Assembly: GCA_035651115.1 (NCBI GenBank) | Contig: DASRGL010000202.1 | Coordinates: forward strand, 1-11,355 | Reading direction: 5' to 3' | Length of the DNA stretch: 11,355 nucleotides | Source: DASRGL01 sp035651115 | Lineage (GTDB): Bacteria > Armatimonadota > Chthonomonadetes > Chthonomonadales > Chthonomonadaceae | Part shown: positions 1-5,949 of the stretch, piece after piece | Layout: each line of letters begins with the position of its first letter | Position numbering within the stretch: the first letter of the stretch is position 1 | The notes under the pieces: model-generated | Databases searched by the model: none | The model's input: only the letters and a program-made list of their open reading frames with translations | What the model was told of the DNA's origin: nothing | Program-made: the position numbers and the translations under genes

Positions 1-2
1 CG

Positions 3-281
3 CTGGCCGTCAACGCTGTCCTGCTGAAGCTGCAGATGGAGCGGGGGCCGGTCACGGTCGGAACGGTCGGCGGCGTGTTCCGGTCGGGCCGTCTGGTGCT
101 GCGGACGTTCCGGGAGGTTGTCAAGCGGGTCGCGCCGGAAGCGACCATCACGCCCGCGTGCGTGCCGTCGGCAGTCGGGGCCGTCCTGATGGCGCTGGAG
201 GAGATCGGCGTCCCCATCGAGGATCGGCTTCTGGCCCGCATCAAAGAGAGCCTGCCGCGAATCGGCCCGATAAAGACCTGA
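3..281 (+). CDS. BadF/BadG-type sugar kinase, C-terminal fragment
   Basis: Only the last 92 codons are in the window; the gene is cut by the left edge and its start is not visible. The fragment contains VGTVGGVFRSG, then a run of hydrophobic and charged residues, then ITPACVPSAVGAVLMALEEIG. This order, a glycine-rich GGVF loop followed by P..P..GA.L.AL, is the usual C-terminal end of the BadF/BadG/BcrA/BcrD ATPase superfamily, which includes N-acetylglucosamine kinases of the ASKHA fold. The ATP-binding N-terminal half cannot be checked. It ends 13 bp before the next gene on the same strand, so the two are probably co-transcribed. That neighbour is a sugar-phosphate isomerase-like enzyme, which favours a sugar (amino-sugar) kinase over a benzoyl-CoA reductase subunit activator. 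The family call is fairly sure; the substrate is inference. Confidence 0.75.
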   Translation: MAVNAVLLKLQMERGPVTVGTVGGVFRSGRLVLRTFREVVKRVAPEATITPACVPSAVGAVLMALEEIGVPIEDRLLARIKESLPRIGPIKT

Positions 282-294
282 CAAGGAGACCTGC

Positions 295-1164
295 GTGAAA
301 CTGGCCGCTTTTCCGAAGTGCTATATGGACGAACTGTGCGTGCATCGCACTATGAGCGTCTTCGACTGGATCGCGCTGGCCCGCGACGAGTTGAAACCGC
401 TCGGCGTCACCGGCCTGGAGATGTATACCGGTTTCCTGACCTCCTATGAGCCGGACTATCTGGCGAAAGTCAAGGCTGCGCTGGACGAGGCCGGGTTCGT
501 CATGCCGATGTTCTGCGCCTCGCCGGACTTCACCAGCCCTGACCCGGCCCACCGCCGCGCCGAGATCGAGAAGGAGCGTCAGATGATCGCGGTCTCGGAG
601 GCGCTCGGCGGCTCGACCTGCCGCGTGCTTTCCGGGCAGCGCAGGCCGGAGGTCAGCCGGGAGGACGGCGTGCGCTGGGTAGTGGAGTGCATCTCGGAAC
701 TGCTGCCCTACGCGGCAGAAAAGGACGTCGTCCTGACGATGGAGAACCATTTCAAGGACAACTACTGGGACTACCCGGAGTTCGCCCAGAAGATGGACAT
801 TTTCTGCGAGATCGTCTCGAAGATAGACAGCCCCTGGTACGGCGTCAACTACGATCCCTCCAATACGCTGCTTGCCAATGAAGACCCGCTCGAACTGCTG
901 CGCCGCGTCGCGCCTCGCGTCGTGACCATGCACGCCAGCGACCGCCGCCCGAAACCCGGCGTGGAGATCGGGCCGGAAGGCATCACGGACTACACGCAAC
1001 TCATTCATGGCGAGATCGGAACCGGCATGAACGACTTCGATGAGATCTTTCGCATCCTCCGCAGCGTCGGCTTCGATGGCTGGGTCTCCATCGAGGACGG
1101 CGTCAACGGCATAGACGAACTCAAGCGTTCCGCGCGCTTCCTGGCCGCAAAGATGGGAATATAG
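295..1164 (+). CDS. Sugar phosphate isomerase/epimerase-like TIM-barrel protein
   Basis: A 289-residue protein of the xylose isomerase-like TIM-barrel family (AP_endonuc_2 type), whose members isomerise or epimerise sugars and inositol derivatives in the cytoplasm with a divalent metal. The usual metal ligands can be placed: Glu150 in TMENH, Asp187 in VNYDPSN, His213 in MHASD and Glu267 in VSIEDG. An early Glu42 in TGLEMY and the GEIGTGMNDF turn (239-248) before the last strands also fit. Length is normal for the family. The start is GTG, chosen because AAGGAG at 283-288 lies six bases upstream and the barrel begins at once (MKLAAF). It follows the kinase fragment by 13 bp, suggesting a sugar catabolic operon. 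The last codons, ATA TAG, lie inside the arm of the long inverted repeat, so the very C-terminus may have been set by that element. Exact substrate unknown. Confidence 0.88.
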   Translation: MKLAAFPKCYMDELCVHRTMSVFDWIALARDELKPLGVTGLEMYTGFLTSYEPDYLAKVKAALDEAGFVMPMFCASPDFTSPDPAHRRAEIEKERQMIAVSEALGGSTCRVLSGQRRPEVSREDGVRWVVECISELLPYAAEKDVVLTMENHFKDNYWDYPEFAQKMDIFCEIVSKIDSPWYGVNYDPSNTLLANEDPLELLRRVAPRVVTMHASDRRPKPGVEIGPEGITDYTQLIHGEIGTGMNDFDEIFRILRSVGFDGWVSIEDGVNGIDELKRSARFLAAKMGI

Positions 1165-1359
1165 AACCACCCGCTGCGCTAGAGGCACAGAGCCACAGAG
1201 GACAAACAAAAGCCGAGAAAAGCAAAGAGAACAGAGCGAAGAATCCACGAAGGACACGAAGCAACACGAAGAGACTCCCCCTCTTCTCTCCTTTCTGTAT
1301 TTCTCTGCGGCTTTTCCTCTGTGGCTCTGTGCCTCTAGCGCAGCGGGTGGTTCTATATT
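1158..1359. repeat. Long inverted repeat between convergent genes
   Basis: The arms 1158-1202 and 1315-1359 are perfect reverse complements over 45 bp, separated by 112 bases. The inner flanks are weakly complementary (AAAGCCGAGAAAAGC on the left against a purine/pyrimidine mirror on the right). The arms carry a CACAGAG-type periodic motif (AGGCACAGAGCCACAGAGGA) and the spacer carries a CACGAAG-type motif repeated two or three times. The outer ends contain ATATAG on each strand, which supplies the last sense codon and TAG stop of both the isomerase gene (+) and the DUF2064 gene (-). In RNA from either side it would fold into a very long hairpin, so it could act as a bidirectional transcription end or 3' stabiliser. 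There is no transposase gene; a non-autonomous mobile element or an interspersed repeat is possible. Confidence 0.9.
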
Positions 1360-2018
1360 ATTCGTCGGGTGGCGGGGCAGGTTTCCGGTGGGGCAGTGGC
1401 GAGACGGGCGCGGAGGCGGTCGAGATCGGCGGGCGTGTCGAGATCGTACCAGAGGGGAAGCTGACGAACGCGCAGGTTGAGGGCGTGCGCGCGTTCCAGC
1501 GTCTGCGCAAAGACGTGTTCGGTACTCCAGGCGATGGACTCGAACAGCGAGGGCTGCCGTCCTTTCAGGCCGAGGAGATAGTAGCCGCCGTCCTCCGCCG
1601 GGCCGAGAACGAGATCGGAACCCTCCGGGCCGGGGCGCAGCGCGTCGAAGGCGGCGCGAAGGGTTTCGGCGGGCAGGTCGGGGCTGTCCGCGCCGACCAG
1701 AACGCAGGGCTGGTAGCGCAAGCGCCAGGCGGCTTCAAGGACAGCGTTCATCCGGGTTCCCAGGTCGCCGTCCGGTTGGGAAATACGGGCCAGACCGGGA
1801 AACTGTGCGGCGAACCAGTCTTCCGCTTCGAGGGGTGTATAGGCCAGTACGACTTCCGCGCAGTCGGCGCGCTGAAGGTTCGTCACGGTGTCGCGCAGGA
1901 AGACTTCCGCCAGCAGGGCCGCCTGTTCCGGCGTGAAGGGCGGGCAGAGGCGCGTCTTCGTCTGGCCTGCCTGGGGCCGCTTCGCCATCACGATCACCGC
2001 CTGCCGGATGCTGCCCAT
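1353..2018 (-). CDS. DUF2064 / TIGR04282 glycosyltransferase-like protein
   Basis: A 221-residue cytoplasmic protein with the full motif set of the DUF2064 family (TIGR04282, 'rSAM/selenodomain-associated transferase 1'), a GT-A-like nucleotidyl/glycosyl transferase fold. In order: MAKRPQAGQTKTRL (11-24, the nucleotide-binding loop), QPDGDLGTRM (81-90), GADSPDLP (109-116, with the DSP metal-binding region), DGGYYLLGL (143-151), and WYDLDTPADL (190-199). Family members often sit beside a second glycosyltransferase and radical SAM genes; none is seen here, so the role is unassigned. The ATG start is preceded by a purine-rich GGAGAG five to ten bases upstream, and conserved residues begin at once. 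The stop codon lies in the right arm of the long inverted repeat. The gene reads away from the tRNA-Arg promoter, whose -35 box starts 16 bp from this start codon. Confidence 0.88.
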   Translation of the reverse strand: MGSIRQAVIVMAKRPQAGQTKTRLCPPFTPEQAALLAEVFLRDTVTNLQRADCAEVVLAYTPLEAEDWFAAQFPGLARISQPDGDLGTRMNAVLEAAWRLRYQPCVLVGADSPDLPAETLRAAFDALRPGPEGSDLVLGPAEDGGYYLLGLKGRQPSLFESIAWSTEHVFAQTLERAHALNLRVRQLPLWYDLDTPADLDRLRARLATAPPETCPATRRII

Positions 2019-2033
2019 CGCCTCTCCCTTCCC

Positions 2034-2062
2034 TTGACAAATCGGCCCATAGGCATTACAAT
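2034..2062 (+). promoter_or_regulatory. Sigma-70-type promoter of tRNA-Arg
   Basis: TTGACA (2034-2039) and TACAAT (2057-2062) are spaced by exactly 17 bp. The predicted transcription start is about 2069, 14 bases before the mature 5' end of tRNA-Arg. The -35 box is perfect and the -10 box matches five of six consensus bases, as expected for a strongly expressed stable RNA. Confidence 0.85.
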
Positions 2063-2082
2063 AGCTCTGTTGATTCTGTTTT

Positions 2083-2155
2083 GCGCCCGTAGCTCAGCGG
2101 ATAGAGCATCAGTCTTCGGAATTGAGGGTCGGGAGTTCAAGTCTCTCCGGGCGCG
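2083..2155 (+). tRNA. tRNA-Arg (anticodon TCG)
   Basis: The full cloverleaf can be drawn by hand. The acceptor stem is GCGCCCG (2083-2089) with CGGGCGC (2148-2154), seven Watson-Crick pairs. The D arm is GCTC/GAGC with an 8-base loop. The anticodon arm is TCAGT/ATTGA (one G-T pair) with loop CTTCGGA, giving anticodon TCG at 2116-2118. The variable loop is GGGTC (2126-2130). The T arm is GGGAG/CTCTC (one G-T pair) with loop TTCAAGT. The discriminator base is G2155. The following bases are CAT, so the 3' CCA is not encoded and must be added enzymatically. It reads arginine CGA and probably other CGN codons by wobble. Confidence 0.97.
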
Positions 2156-2172
2156 CATGGTTTGAACACTGT

Positions 2173-2284
2173 TCCGGCGAATAAATTCGCGGCTGCCAAA
2201 GCACGAAGTCCGCCTTCGCGGACTCAAAAACCAATCGGCGGAGGCCGATTTTGTGCCTTTCCAGCCGCGAATTTATTCGCCGGA
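2173..2284. repeat. Three-stem palindromic element A
   Basis: The outer arms 2173-2195 and 2262-2284 are perfect reverse complements over 23 bp. Inside, AAAGCAC (2198-2204) pairs with 2253-2260 with one bulge. Two hairpins then lie side by side: AGTCCGC-CTTC-GCGGACT at 2207-2224, and AATCGGC-GGAG-GCCGATT at 2233-2250. Each outer arm contains its own small palindrome (GCGAAT-AA-ATTCGC at 2177-2190). The folded form is a three-way junction, like a cloverleaf without tRNA features. It lies between the tRNA and a terminator-like hairpin, outside any credible gene. Elements at 5949-6046 and 10723-10864 share its plan. Confidence 0.85.
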
Positions 2285-2293
2285 AAACTATCC

Positions 2294-2330
2294 ACCGCTC
2301 TGGACAGCGATACGTTGTGTCCAGAGCGGT
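2294..2330. terminator. Terminator-like 13-bp hairpin
   Basis: ACCGCTCTGGACA (2294-2306) pairs perfectly with TGTCCAGAGCGGT (2318-2330) around an 11-base loop. On the + strand it is followed by TTGCGTTT, a broken T-tract, so it could end tRNA-Arg transcription. On the - strand it lies about 30 bp beyond the phosphatase stop codon and is followed by GGATAGTTTT, so it may work both ways. The T-tracts are imperfect, so function is inferred. Confidence 0.55.
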
Positions 2331-2361
2331 TTGCGTTTGGGGCTTCAAACAGCGCCGTCGG

Positions 2362-4152
2362 TCAGCGCAGGGCCGCTTTGAGGATCACGCCGTCGCAGCC
2401 GCTGGGAAGTTCCACGCCGAGCAGGGCGCAGAGCGTCGGGGCGATGTCGGCAGGCGAGACCGGATCGGGCCAGACGCCGGGACGGATGCCCGGCCCCGCA
2501 ATCAGGATCGGCACGTGCGTGTCGTAGGCATAGGGCGTGCCGTGCGTCGTGGTGTAGGGGCCGCTCTCGTTGACGATATAGAGCTGCTCGTTCACGGCGA
2601 CGACATCCCCGGAGAGTTTCGGATAGAAGCCGTTGTAAATGTGCCGCGCGATGTCGTTGGCAGGCAGACGGCCCTCCATGATCTGCGTGCGCGTGTAGCA
2701 GGCGTAGATGCCGGGCAGCGCGGCGAGCGCGCGGGCCGCAGCCTCCTCGATCTGCGCGCGGGAAGTCGCCTTGCCGTTCGCAAGCGCCTGCGCGATGGCC
2801 GCCTCATTGAGATAGAGGTAGGGTTCGACATAGCCGCCGACGGTCTTGCCACTCGCGTCCTTGCCGACCCAGGCGGCCTCGCCGAACGCCGCTGTCAACG
2901 CCTTCTGTACCGCATCGTCCGGGCTGGTCTCCGGCACGCGCCCCGCGTCTATGCCCACCGCGCGCAAATCTTCCGGGATCGGCACAACGCCGTGATCCGC
3001 CGTGACGACAAAGACGACCTCGCGCAGCCCGCCTGGAATCGTGGCTTGCAGGAAGTTCAGGAAGTCGGAGAGCTGGCGGTCGGTCTGCACCGTCACGTCG
3101 AGGGCTTCCGGGCTGTAAGGGCCGAAGGCGTGGCCGATATAGTCGTTCGTGGCGAGATTGAGGGCGAGCAGATCGGGCGTGTCGCCGCGCTGCCCCAGTT
3201 TCTCCGCGCGGACCGCGCGCTTCGCCGTCTCGAAGACGTAGGCGTTGGCAAATGGCGTCCGGGTGAACGCCTTGTAGTTGGTAGGGTTGCGCTCCTTGCC
3301 AATGGTGTGCGGGAAGCGCAGTCCCAGACCGTAGGGATTGCGGTCGGGCGAGAGGTTCGGCAGGATCGCACGGGACAGCGCCTCGGAGGAGACAGAGGGC
3401 GTCCAGGTCATGCCGAGGGCTTTGTCGGGCAGCGCCTCCGCGTTGACCTCCTCGACCCAGGCAGGCAGCTTTCCGTCCTTGCAGTAGGCTGTGCTGCTGA
3501 TCCAGCGCCCGGTGCTGTCGTCGAACCAGAGGCTCATGTCCTGCGTATGCCCGCCGAGCAGGATGGCGGCGCGGTCTTTAAGCGAGATGGTGATGACGCG
3601 CGCCGCGCCGTTGGTCGCCAGCTTGAGTTCGTCGCCGACCGTCGTGGAGCGCAGGTTTTTCGGCCCCATCGGCGTCGCCTTGCTGCCCGTGACCGCGCCG
3701 ACGACCTTCTGCCGGGGATCGTCCACGCAGTAGACCGGCGACTGCGCCGCCTTATCCCACCAGTCGTTGCTGATGATGCCTGTTTTGTAGGGGTAGGCTC
3801 CGGTCAGGATGACCGCATGGCCGGGGCCGGTGAAGAGAGGGTAGTGGCCGTAGCGCGCATCCACGAAGTAGGAACCTGCTGTCATCAGGTAGCGGAAGCC
3901 GCCCACCTTGCCGCCGCTCTCGGCGGGCAGAAACAGGTCGGTGAGTCGGCGCAGATAGTCGGCGCGGAACTGGTCAATGGAGACGACGACAGTAAGATGC
4001 GGGCGTTTGGCGCTGCGCACCTGCGTCGCAAACACGCCGTTGCCGCCGTTGTCGGCGCGCTGGGCCTGCGCAGGCATTCCGTTCGCTGCCAGCAGGAGCA
4101 GGGCCAGGAGCGCGAAGCCCTTGCGCATCGCGGCAGGGGTACGCACGATCAT
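2362..4152 (-). CDS. Secreted PafA-like alkaline phosphatase superfamily enzyme
   Basis: A 596-residue phosphate monoesterase of the alkaline phosphatase superfamily, closest in motifs to the PafA/PhoK branch. Residues 1-30 are a signal peptide (KGFALLALLLLAANG, then AQA), so it acts outside the cytoplasm. All expected active-site positions are visible: Asp60 in VVSIDQFRAD, the nucleophile Thr108 in FTGPGHAVILTG, Asn129 in ISNDWW, Lys192 and Arg194 in SLKDRAAILLGGH, Asp337 and His341 in NDYIGHAFG, Asp386-His387 in TADHG, and His537 in TTHGTPYAYD. The Asn/Lys/Arg trio is the PafA phosphate-binding signature and argues for monoesters. Length is normal. The start at 4152 is preferred over Met9 because GGAGG (4162-4166 on the complement) lies nine bases upstream. 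It follows the SirB1-type gene by 21 bp and probably shares its promoter. No Pho box was recognised. Confidence 0.9.
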   Translation of the reverse strand: MIVRTPAAMRKGFALLALLLLAANGMPAQAQRADNGGNGVFATQVRSAKRPHLTVVVSIDQFRADYLRRLTDLFLPAESGGKVGGFRYLMTAGSYFVDARYGHYPLFTGPGHAVILTGAYPYKTGIISNDWWDKAAQSPVYCVDDPRQKVVGAVTGSKATPMGPKNLRSTTVGDELKLATNGAARVITISLKDRAAILLGGHTQDMSLWFDDSTGRWISSTAYCKDGKLPAWVEEVNAEALPDKALGMTWTPSVSSEALSRAILPNLSPDRNPYGLGLRFPHTIGKERNPTNYKAFTRTPFANAYVFETAKRAVRAEKLGQRGDTPDLLALNLATNDYIGHAFGPYSPEALDVTVQTDRQLSDFLNFLQATIPGGLREVVFVVTADHGVVPIPEDLRAVGIDAGRVPETSPDDAVQKALTAAFGEAAWVGKDASGKTVGGYVEPYLYLNEAAIAQALANGKATSRAQIEEAAARALAALPGIYACYTRTQIMEGRLPANDIARHIYNGFYPKLSGDVVAVNEQLYIVNESGPYTTTHGTPYAYDTHVPILIAGPGIRPGVWPDPVSPADIAPTLCALLGVELPSGCDGVILKAALR

Positions 4153-4173
4153 GTTAAAAGACCTCCAAGAGTT

Positions 4174-5055
4174 TCAATTCAGTTGGGCGCGACGCCGGTA
4201 GGCGCGGGCGATAGCGTTCTGAATCCGCTCGGCGTCCGGCGCTTCCGGGACGAGTTCCAGGTAGCGCGTGAGCCACTCCACCGCCTGCGACAGCGCGCTC
4301 TCTTGCAGGAACAGCAGCCCCCGGTCGCGTATATCCCCGTAAGAGTCCGGCGCAACGACGAGCATCTGCTCGACCACCCGACCCGCGCGGCCCGGCTCCT
4401 CGCGGCGCAGGTAGACCTGTTTGAGATTGTTGAGCAGGCGGTAGAGAATCTGGCGCTTCGGGGTCGCGTTGAGGTAGGCGGGGTCGAACTCGACGGGCTG
4501 CCTGACGATGCGCTCGAGCCGGGCGCGGCAGCCTTCCGGGGTCAGTAGCTCGCCGCCGTAGAAGGGATCAAGGAAGATCTCCCGTCCCCTCCCGACATAC
4601 TTGACCAGGAAGTGGAGCGGCATCCCGACGCCGACAAAGGGCAGGTTCAGACGGTGCGTGATAGCGAGGTAGAGGATGCTGAGCGTGATCGGCAGGCCGA
4701 CGCGCCGCTCCAGCGCCTCGTTCAGAAAGCTGTTGTAGGGACTGTAGTAGTCCTCCGTGTTGCCGCGAAAGCCCAGGTCGGCAAACAGGAACGTGTTGAG
4801 CGCGGCGATGATCTTTTCCGGGCGGCGCGCCCTGCCGAGGCGTTTGCGCGCCTCCTCCGCCAGCGCGTCGAGATGCGCCAGGTACGCCTCCATGTCGAAC
4901 GCGACATAGTGCGCGGCGGCGATAGCGAGCGCGGCCCTGCCGAGGTCGAGGGACTTCTCGTCGCCCTGCGTGGCCTGCGCCAGCAGGACGAGCGGAGCCT
5001 GGCTCTGCGGCTGGGGAGACGGTTCCGGGAAGGGTAATGGGCGTCGGCTGTTCAC
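4174..5055 (-). CDS. SirB1-family protein: transglutaminase-like domain plus TPR
   Basis: A 293-residue cytoplasmic protein of the SirB1 family, which joins a degenerate transglutaminase-like core to C-terminal tetratricopeptide repeats. Recognisable segments are YYSPYNSFLNEALERRVGLP (103-122), GVGMPLHFLVKY (142-153) with His148, and FLDPFYGGELLTPEGC (161-176) with Asp163. Residues from about 205 to 275 form helical TPR-like repeats (RQILYRLLNNLKQVYLRRE onward). The only cysteine is Cys176, not at the usual nucleophile position, so protease or transglutaminase activity is unlikely; this is normal for the family, whose function is poorly defined. The GTG start is the only one that keeps the conserved N-terminal part. 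No Shine-Dalgarno site separates it from the promoter, so it may be translated leaderless. It is the first gene of an operon with the PafA-like phosphatase. Confidence 0.85.
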   Translation of the reverse strand: MNSRRPLPFPEPSPQPQSQAPLVLLAQATQGDEKSLDLGRAALAIAAAHYVAFDMEAYLAHLDALAEEARKRLGRARRPEKIIAALNTFLFADLGFRGNTEDYYSPYNSFLNEALERRVGLPITLSILYLAITHRLNLPFVGVGMPLHFLVKYVGRGREIFLDPFYGGELLTPEGCRARLERIVRQPVEFDPAYLNATPKRQILYRLLNNLKQVYLRREEPGRAGRVVEQMLVVAPDSYGDIRDRGLLFLQESALSQAVEWLTRYLELVPEAPDAERIQNAIARAYRRRAQLN

Positions 5056-5061
5056 GCCCCC

Positions 5062-5090
5062 ATTATGACAAGCGCGGGCGCGGCTGTCAA
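5062..5090 (-). promoter_or_regulatory. Sigma-70-type promoter of the SirB1/PafA operon
   Basis: On the minus strand TTGACA (5090 to 5085) and CATAAT (5067 to 5062) are separated by 17 bp. Standard spacing puts +1 at 5055, the first base of the GTG start codon, which predicts a leaderless or nearly leaderless mRNA. Confidence 0.7.
5066..5089. promoter_or_regulatory. Possible operator: inverted TGACA-N14-TGTCA
   Basis: TGACA (5066-5070) and TGTCA (5085-5089) form an inverted repeat with 14 bases between halves. It lies between the divergent nikR and SirB1/PafA genes and overlaps the -10 and -35 boxes of the latter. Widely spaced half-sites are typical of NikR operators, but these are only 5 bp long and partly forced by the promoter boxes, so the link to NikR is tentative. 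Confidence 0.3.
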
Positions 5091-5113
5091 GCGCAAAAGT
5101 CCTTTTTATTCCG

Positions 5114-5148
5114 GGCCGTTTCCGGCCTGACGGCGGGCCTTCCCGCCG
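5114..5148 (+). repeat. Two tandem hairpins in the nikR leader
   Basis: GGCCG-TTTC-CGGCC (5114-5127) and CGGCGGG-CCTT-CCCGCCG (5131-5148) are small adjacent hairpins ending 14 bases before the nikR start codon. They would lie in the 5' leader of nikR mRNA. No T-tract follows, so they do not look like a terminator. Their role is unknown. Confidence 0.5.
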
Positions 5149-5162
5149 GGAAAAATCAACCT

Positions 5163-5633
5163 ATGGAGAAGAGGCAGGAAGCGCAGGTGAGGAAAGACGA
5201 TTCGGACGGACTGGTGCGATTCGGCGTCTCCATGCCCTCGGCGCTGGTGCGCGATCTGGACGCCTGGCGGAAGCGGCAGGGCTACTGCAATCGCTCGGAA
5301 GCGGTGCGCGATCTGGTGCGTGATGCTCTGGTCGCGGCGAACTGGCAGGAGGAGAACGCCGACCCGCAGGCCGAGATGGTAGGCGTCGTCACGCTGGTCT
5401 ATCCGCATACGACCCGACAACTGAGCGAGCATCTGACCCAGATGCAGCACCACGACCACACGACGGCGCAGGCGGCCCTGCATATCCACCTGACGCCGGA
5501 ACACTGCCTGGAGGTGATCGTCCTGCGGGGACATCGGCAGGAGGTGACCGCGCTGGCCGAGCATCTCATCAGCGCGCGCGGCGTGCTGCACGGCAAGTTC
5601 GTGCCGACGACGACCGGGGAAGACATCGCCTGA
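5163..5633 (+). CDS. nikR: Nickel-responsive transcriptional regulator NikR
   Basis: A 156-residue NikR: an N-terminal ribbon-helix-helix DNA-binding domain (about 17-60, VRFGVSMPSALVRDLDAWR then GYCNRSEAVRDLVRDAL) followed by an ACT-like nickel-binding domain. All four high-affinity nickel ligands are present at the right spacing: His96 in QMQHHDH, His107 and His109 in ALHIHL, and Cys115 in EHCLEV. These match E. coli His76, His87, His89 and Cys95. NikR tetramers bind operators when loaded with nickel and usually repress nickel uptake genes. The ATG at 5163 is used; an in-frame GTG at 5187 with AGGAAG upstream would give a 148-residue form closer to typical length. An open frame extends upstream to 5037 but lacks conserved residues. 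No nickel transporter, urease or hydrogenase gene is nearby, so its targets are elsewhere or are the divergent operon. Confidence 0.93.
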   Translation: MEKRQEAQVRKDDSDGLVRFGVSMPSALVRDLDAWRKRQGYCNRSEAVRDLVRDALVAANWQEENADPQAEMVGVVTLVYPHTTRQLSEHLTQMQHHDHTTAQAALHIHLTPEHCLEVIVLRGHRQEVTALAEHLISARGVLHGKFVPTTTGEDIA

Positions 5634-5647
5634 CTTCGGTCGCTGCT

Positions 5648-5920
5648 CTACTCCGCAAACAGCGCGTACAGGCGGTACTCCATTCGAGAGGCGGCGCAGA
5701 GCGCCTCTGCGCGGAGGAAGTTTCCGGCGGCGCGCAGCCTGTAGGCGGAAGGCCGTGACGTTCTCAGGCCGTCGCGCGCCAGCGCGTGCGCCCGGCGGGC
5801 CAGACGCTCGGCCTCCAGAGCGGCGGCGATGCGCTGCGCCGCGTCCCCTTCTTCCCGGAGCGCGTAAGCGCGCAGCGCATTCCGCTCCCAGGCTTCTAAC
5901 GGCCCCTCGCGTCGGTACAT
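5648..5920 (-). CDS. Small Ala/Arg-rich hypothetical protein
   Basis: A 90-residue protein I do not recognise. It is rich in Ala, Arg, Leu and Glu and looks wholly helical: GDAAQRIAAALEAERLARRAH (25-45) could be a coiled or HEPN/TPR-like helix pair, and FLRAEALCAASRMEYRLYAL (68-87) another helix. No signal peptide or membrane segment is seen. Support for a real gene is the ATG at 5920 with AGAGGA eight bases upstream (5929-5934 on the complement), and lack of any better gene on either strand. The open frame continues upstream across 6082-6685, but there it only shadows the regulator and membrane genes. It ends 14 bp from the end of nikR (convergent) and lies downstream of the regulator gene, separated by 161 bp holding palindromic element B. 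Confidence 0.55.
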   Translation of the reverse strand: MYRREGPLEAWERNALRAYALREEGDAAQRIAAALEAERLARRAHALARDGLRTSRPSAYRLRAAGNFLRAEALCAASRMEYRLYALFAE

Positions 5921-5936
5921 GCGAACGTTCCTCTTT

Positions 5937-5949
5937 CCGATACTATCGG
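5937..5949. promoter_or_regulatory. 13-bp palindrome upstream of the small gene
   Basis: CCGATA-C-TATCGG is a perfect palindrome just upstream of the Shine-Dalgarno site of the 90-residue protein gene and abutting element B. It could be an operator or part of element B; no regulator match is known to me. Confidence 0.3.

Noticed and set aside
241..1257. Long minus-strand open frame (338 codons) opposite the isomerase gene
   Set aside because: It mirrors a gene with clear metal-binding motifs and runs into the inverted repeat; the translation has no recognisable domain and an Arg/Ala/His-rich antisense composition.
1329..2165. Plus-strand open frame (278 codons) opposite the DUF2064 gene and across the tRNA
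   Set aside because: It runs through the tRNA-Arg gene and antisense to a well-supported protein; it is a product of high GC content.
1994..2348. Minus-strand small frames across the tRNA and element A (translations such as ARRDLNSRPS and RPERLELPT)
   Set aside because: These are typical false proteins from reading antisense to a tRNA; the tRNA is certain.
2251..4548. 765-codon plus-strand open frame opposite the phosphatase and SirB1-type genes
   Set aside because: It covers parts of two well-supported minus-strand genes and their ribosome sites; no motifs in the translation.
5037..5162. Earlier start for nikR
   Set aside because: The extra 42 residues come from leader hairpins and the divergent promoter region and have no counterpart in NikR proteins.
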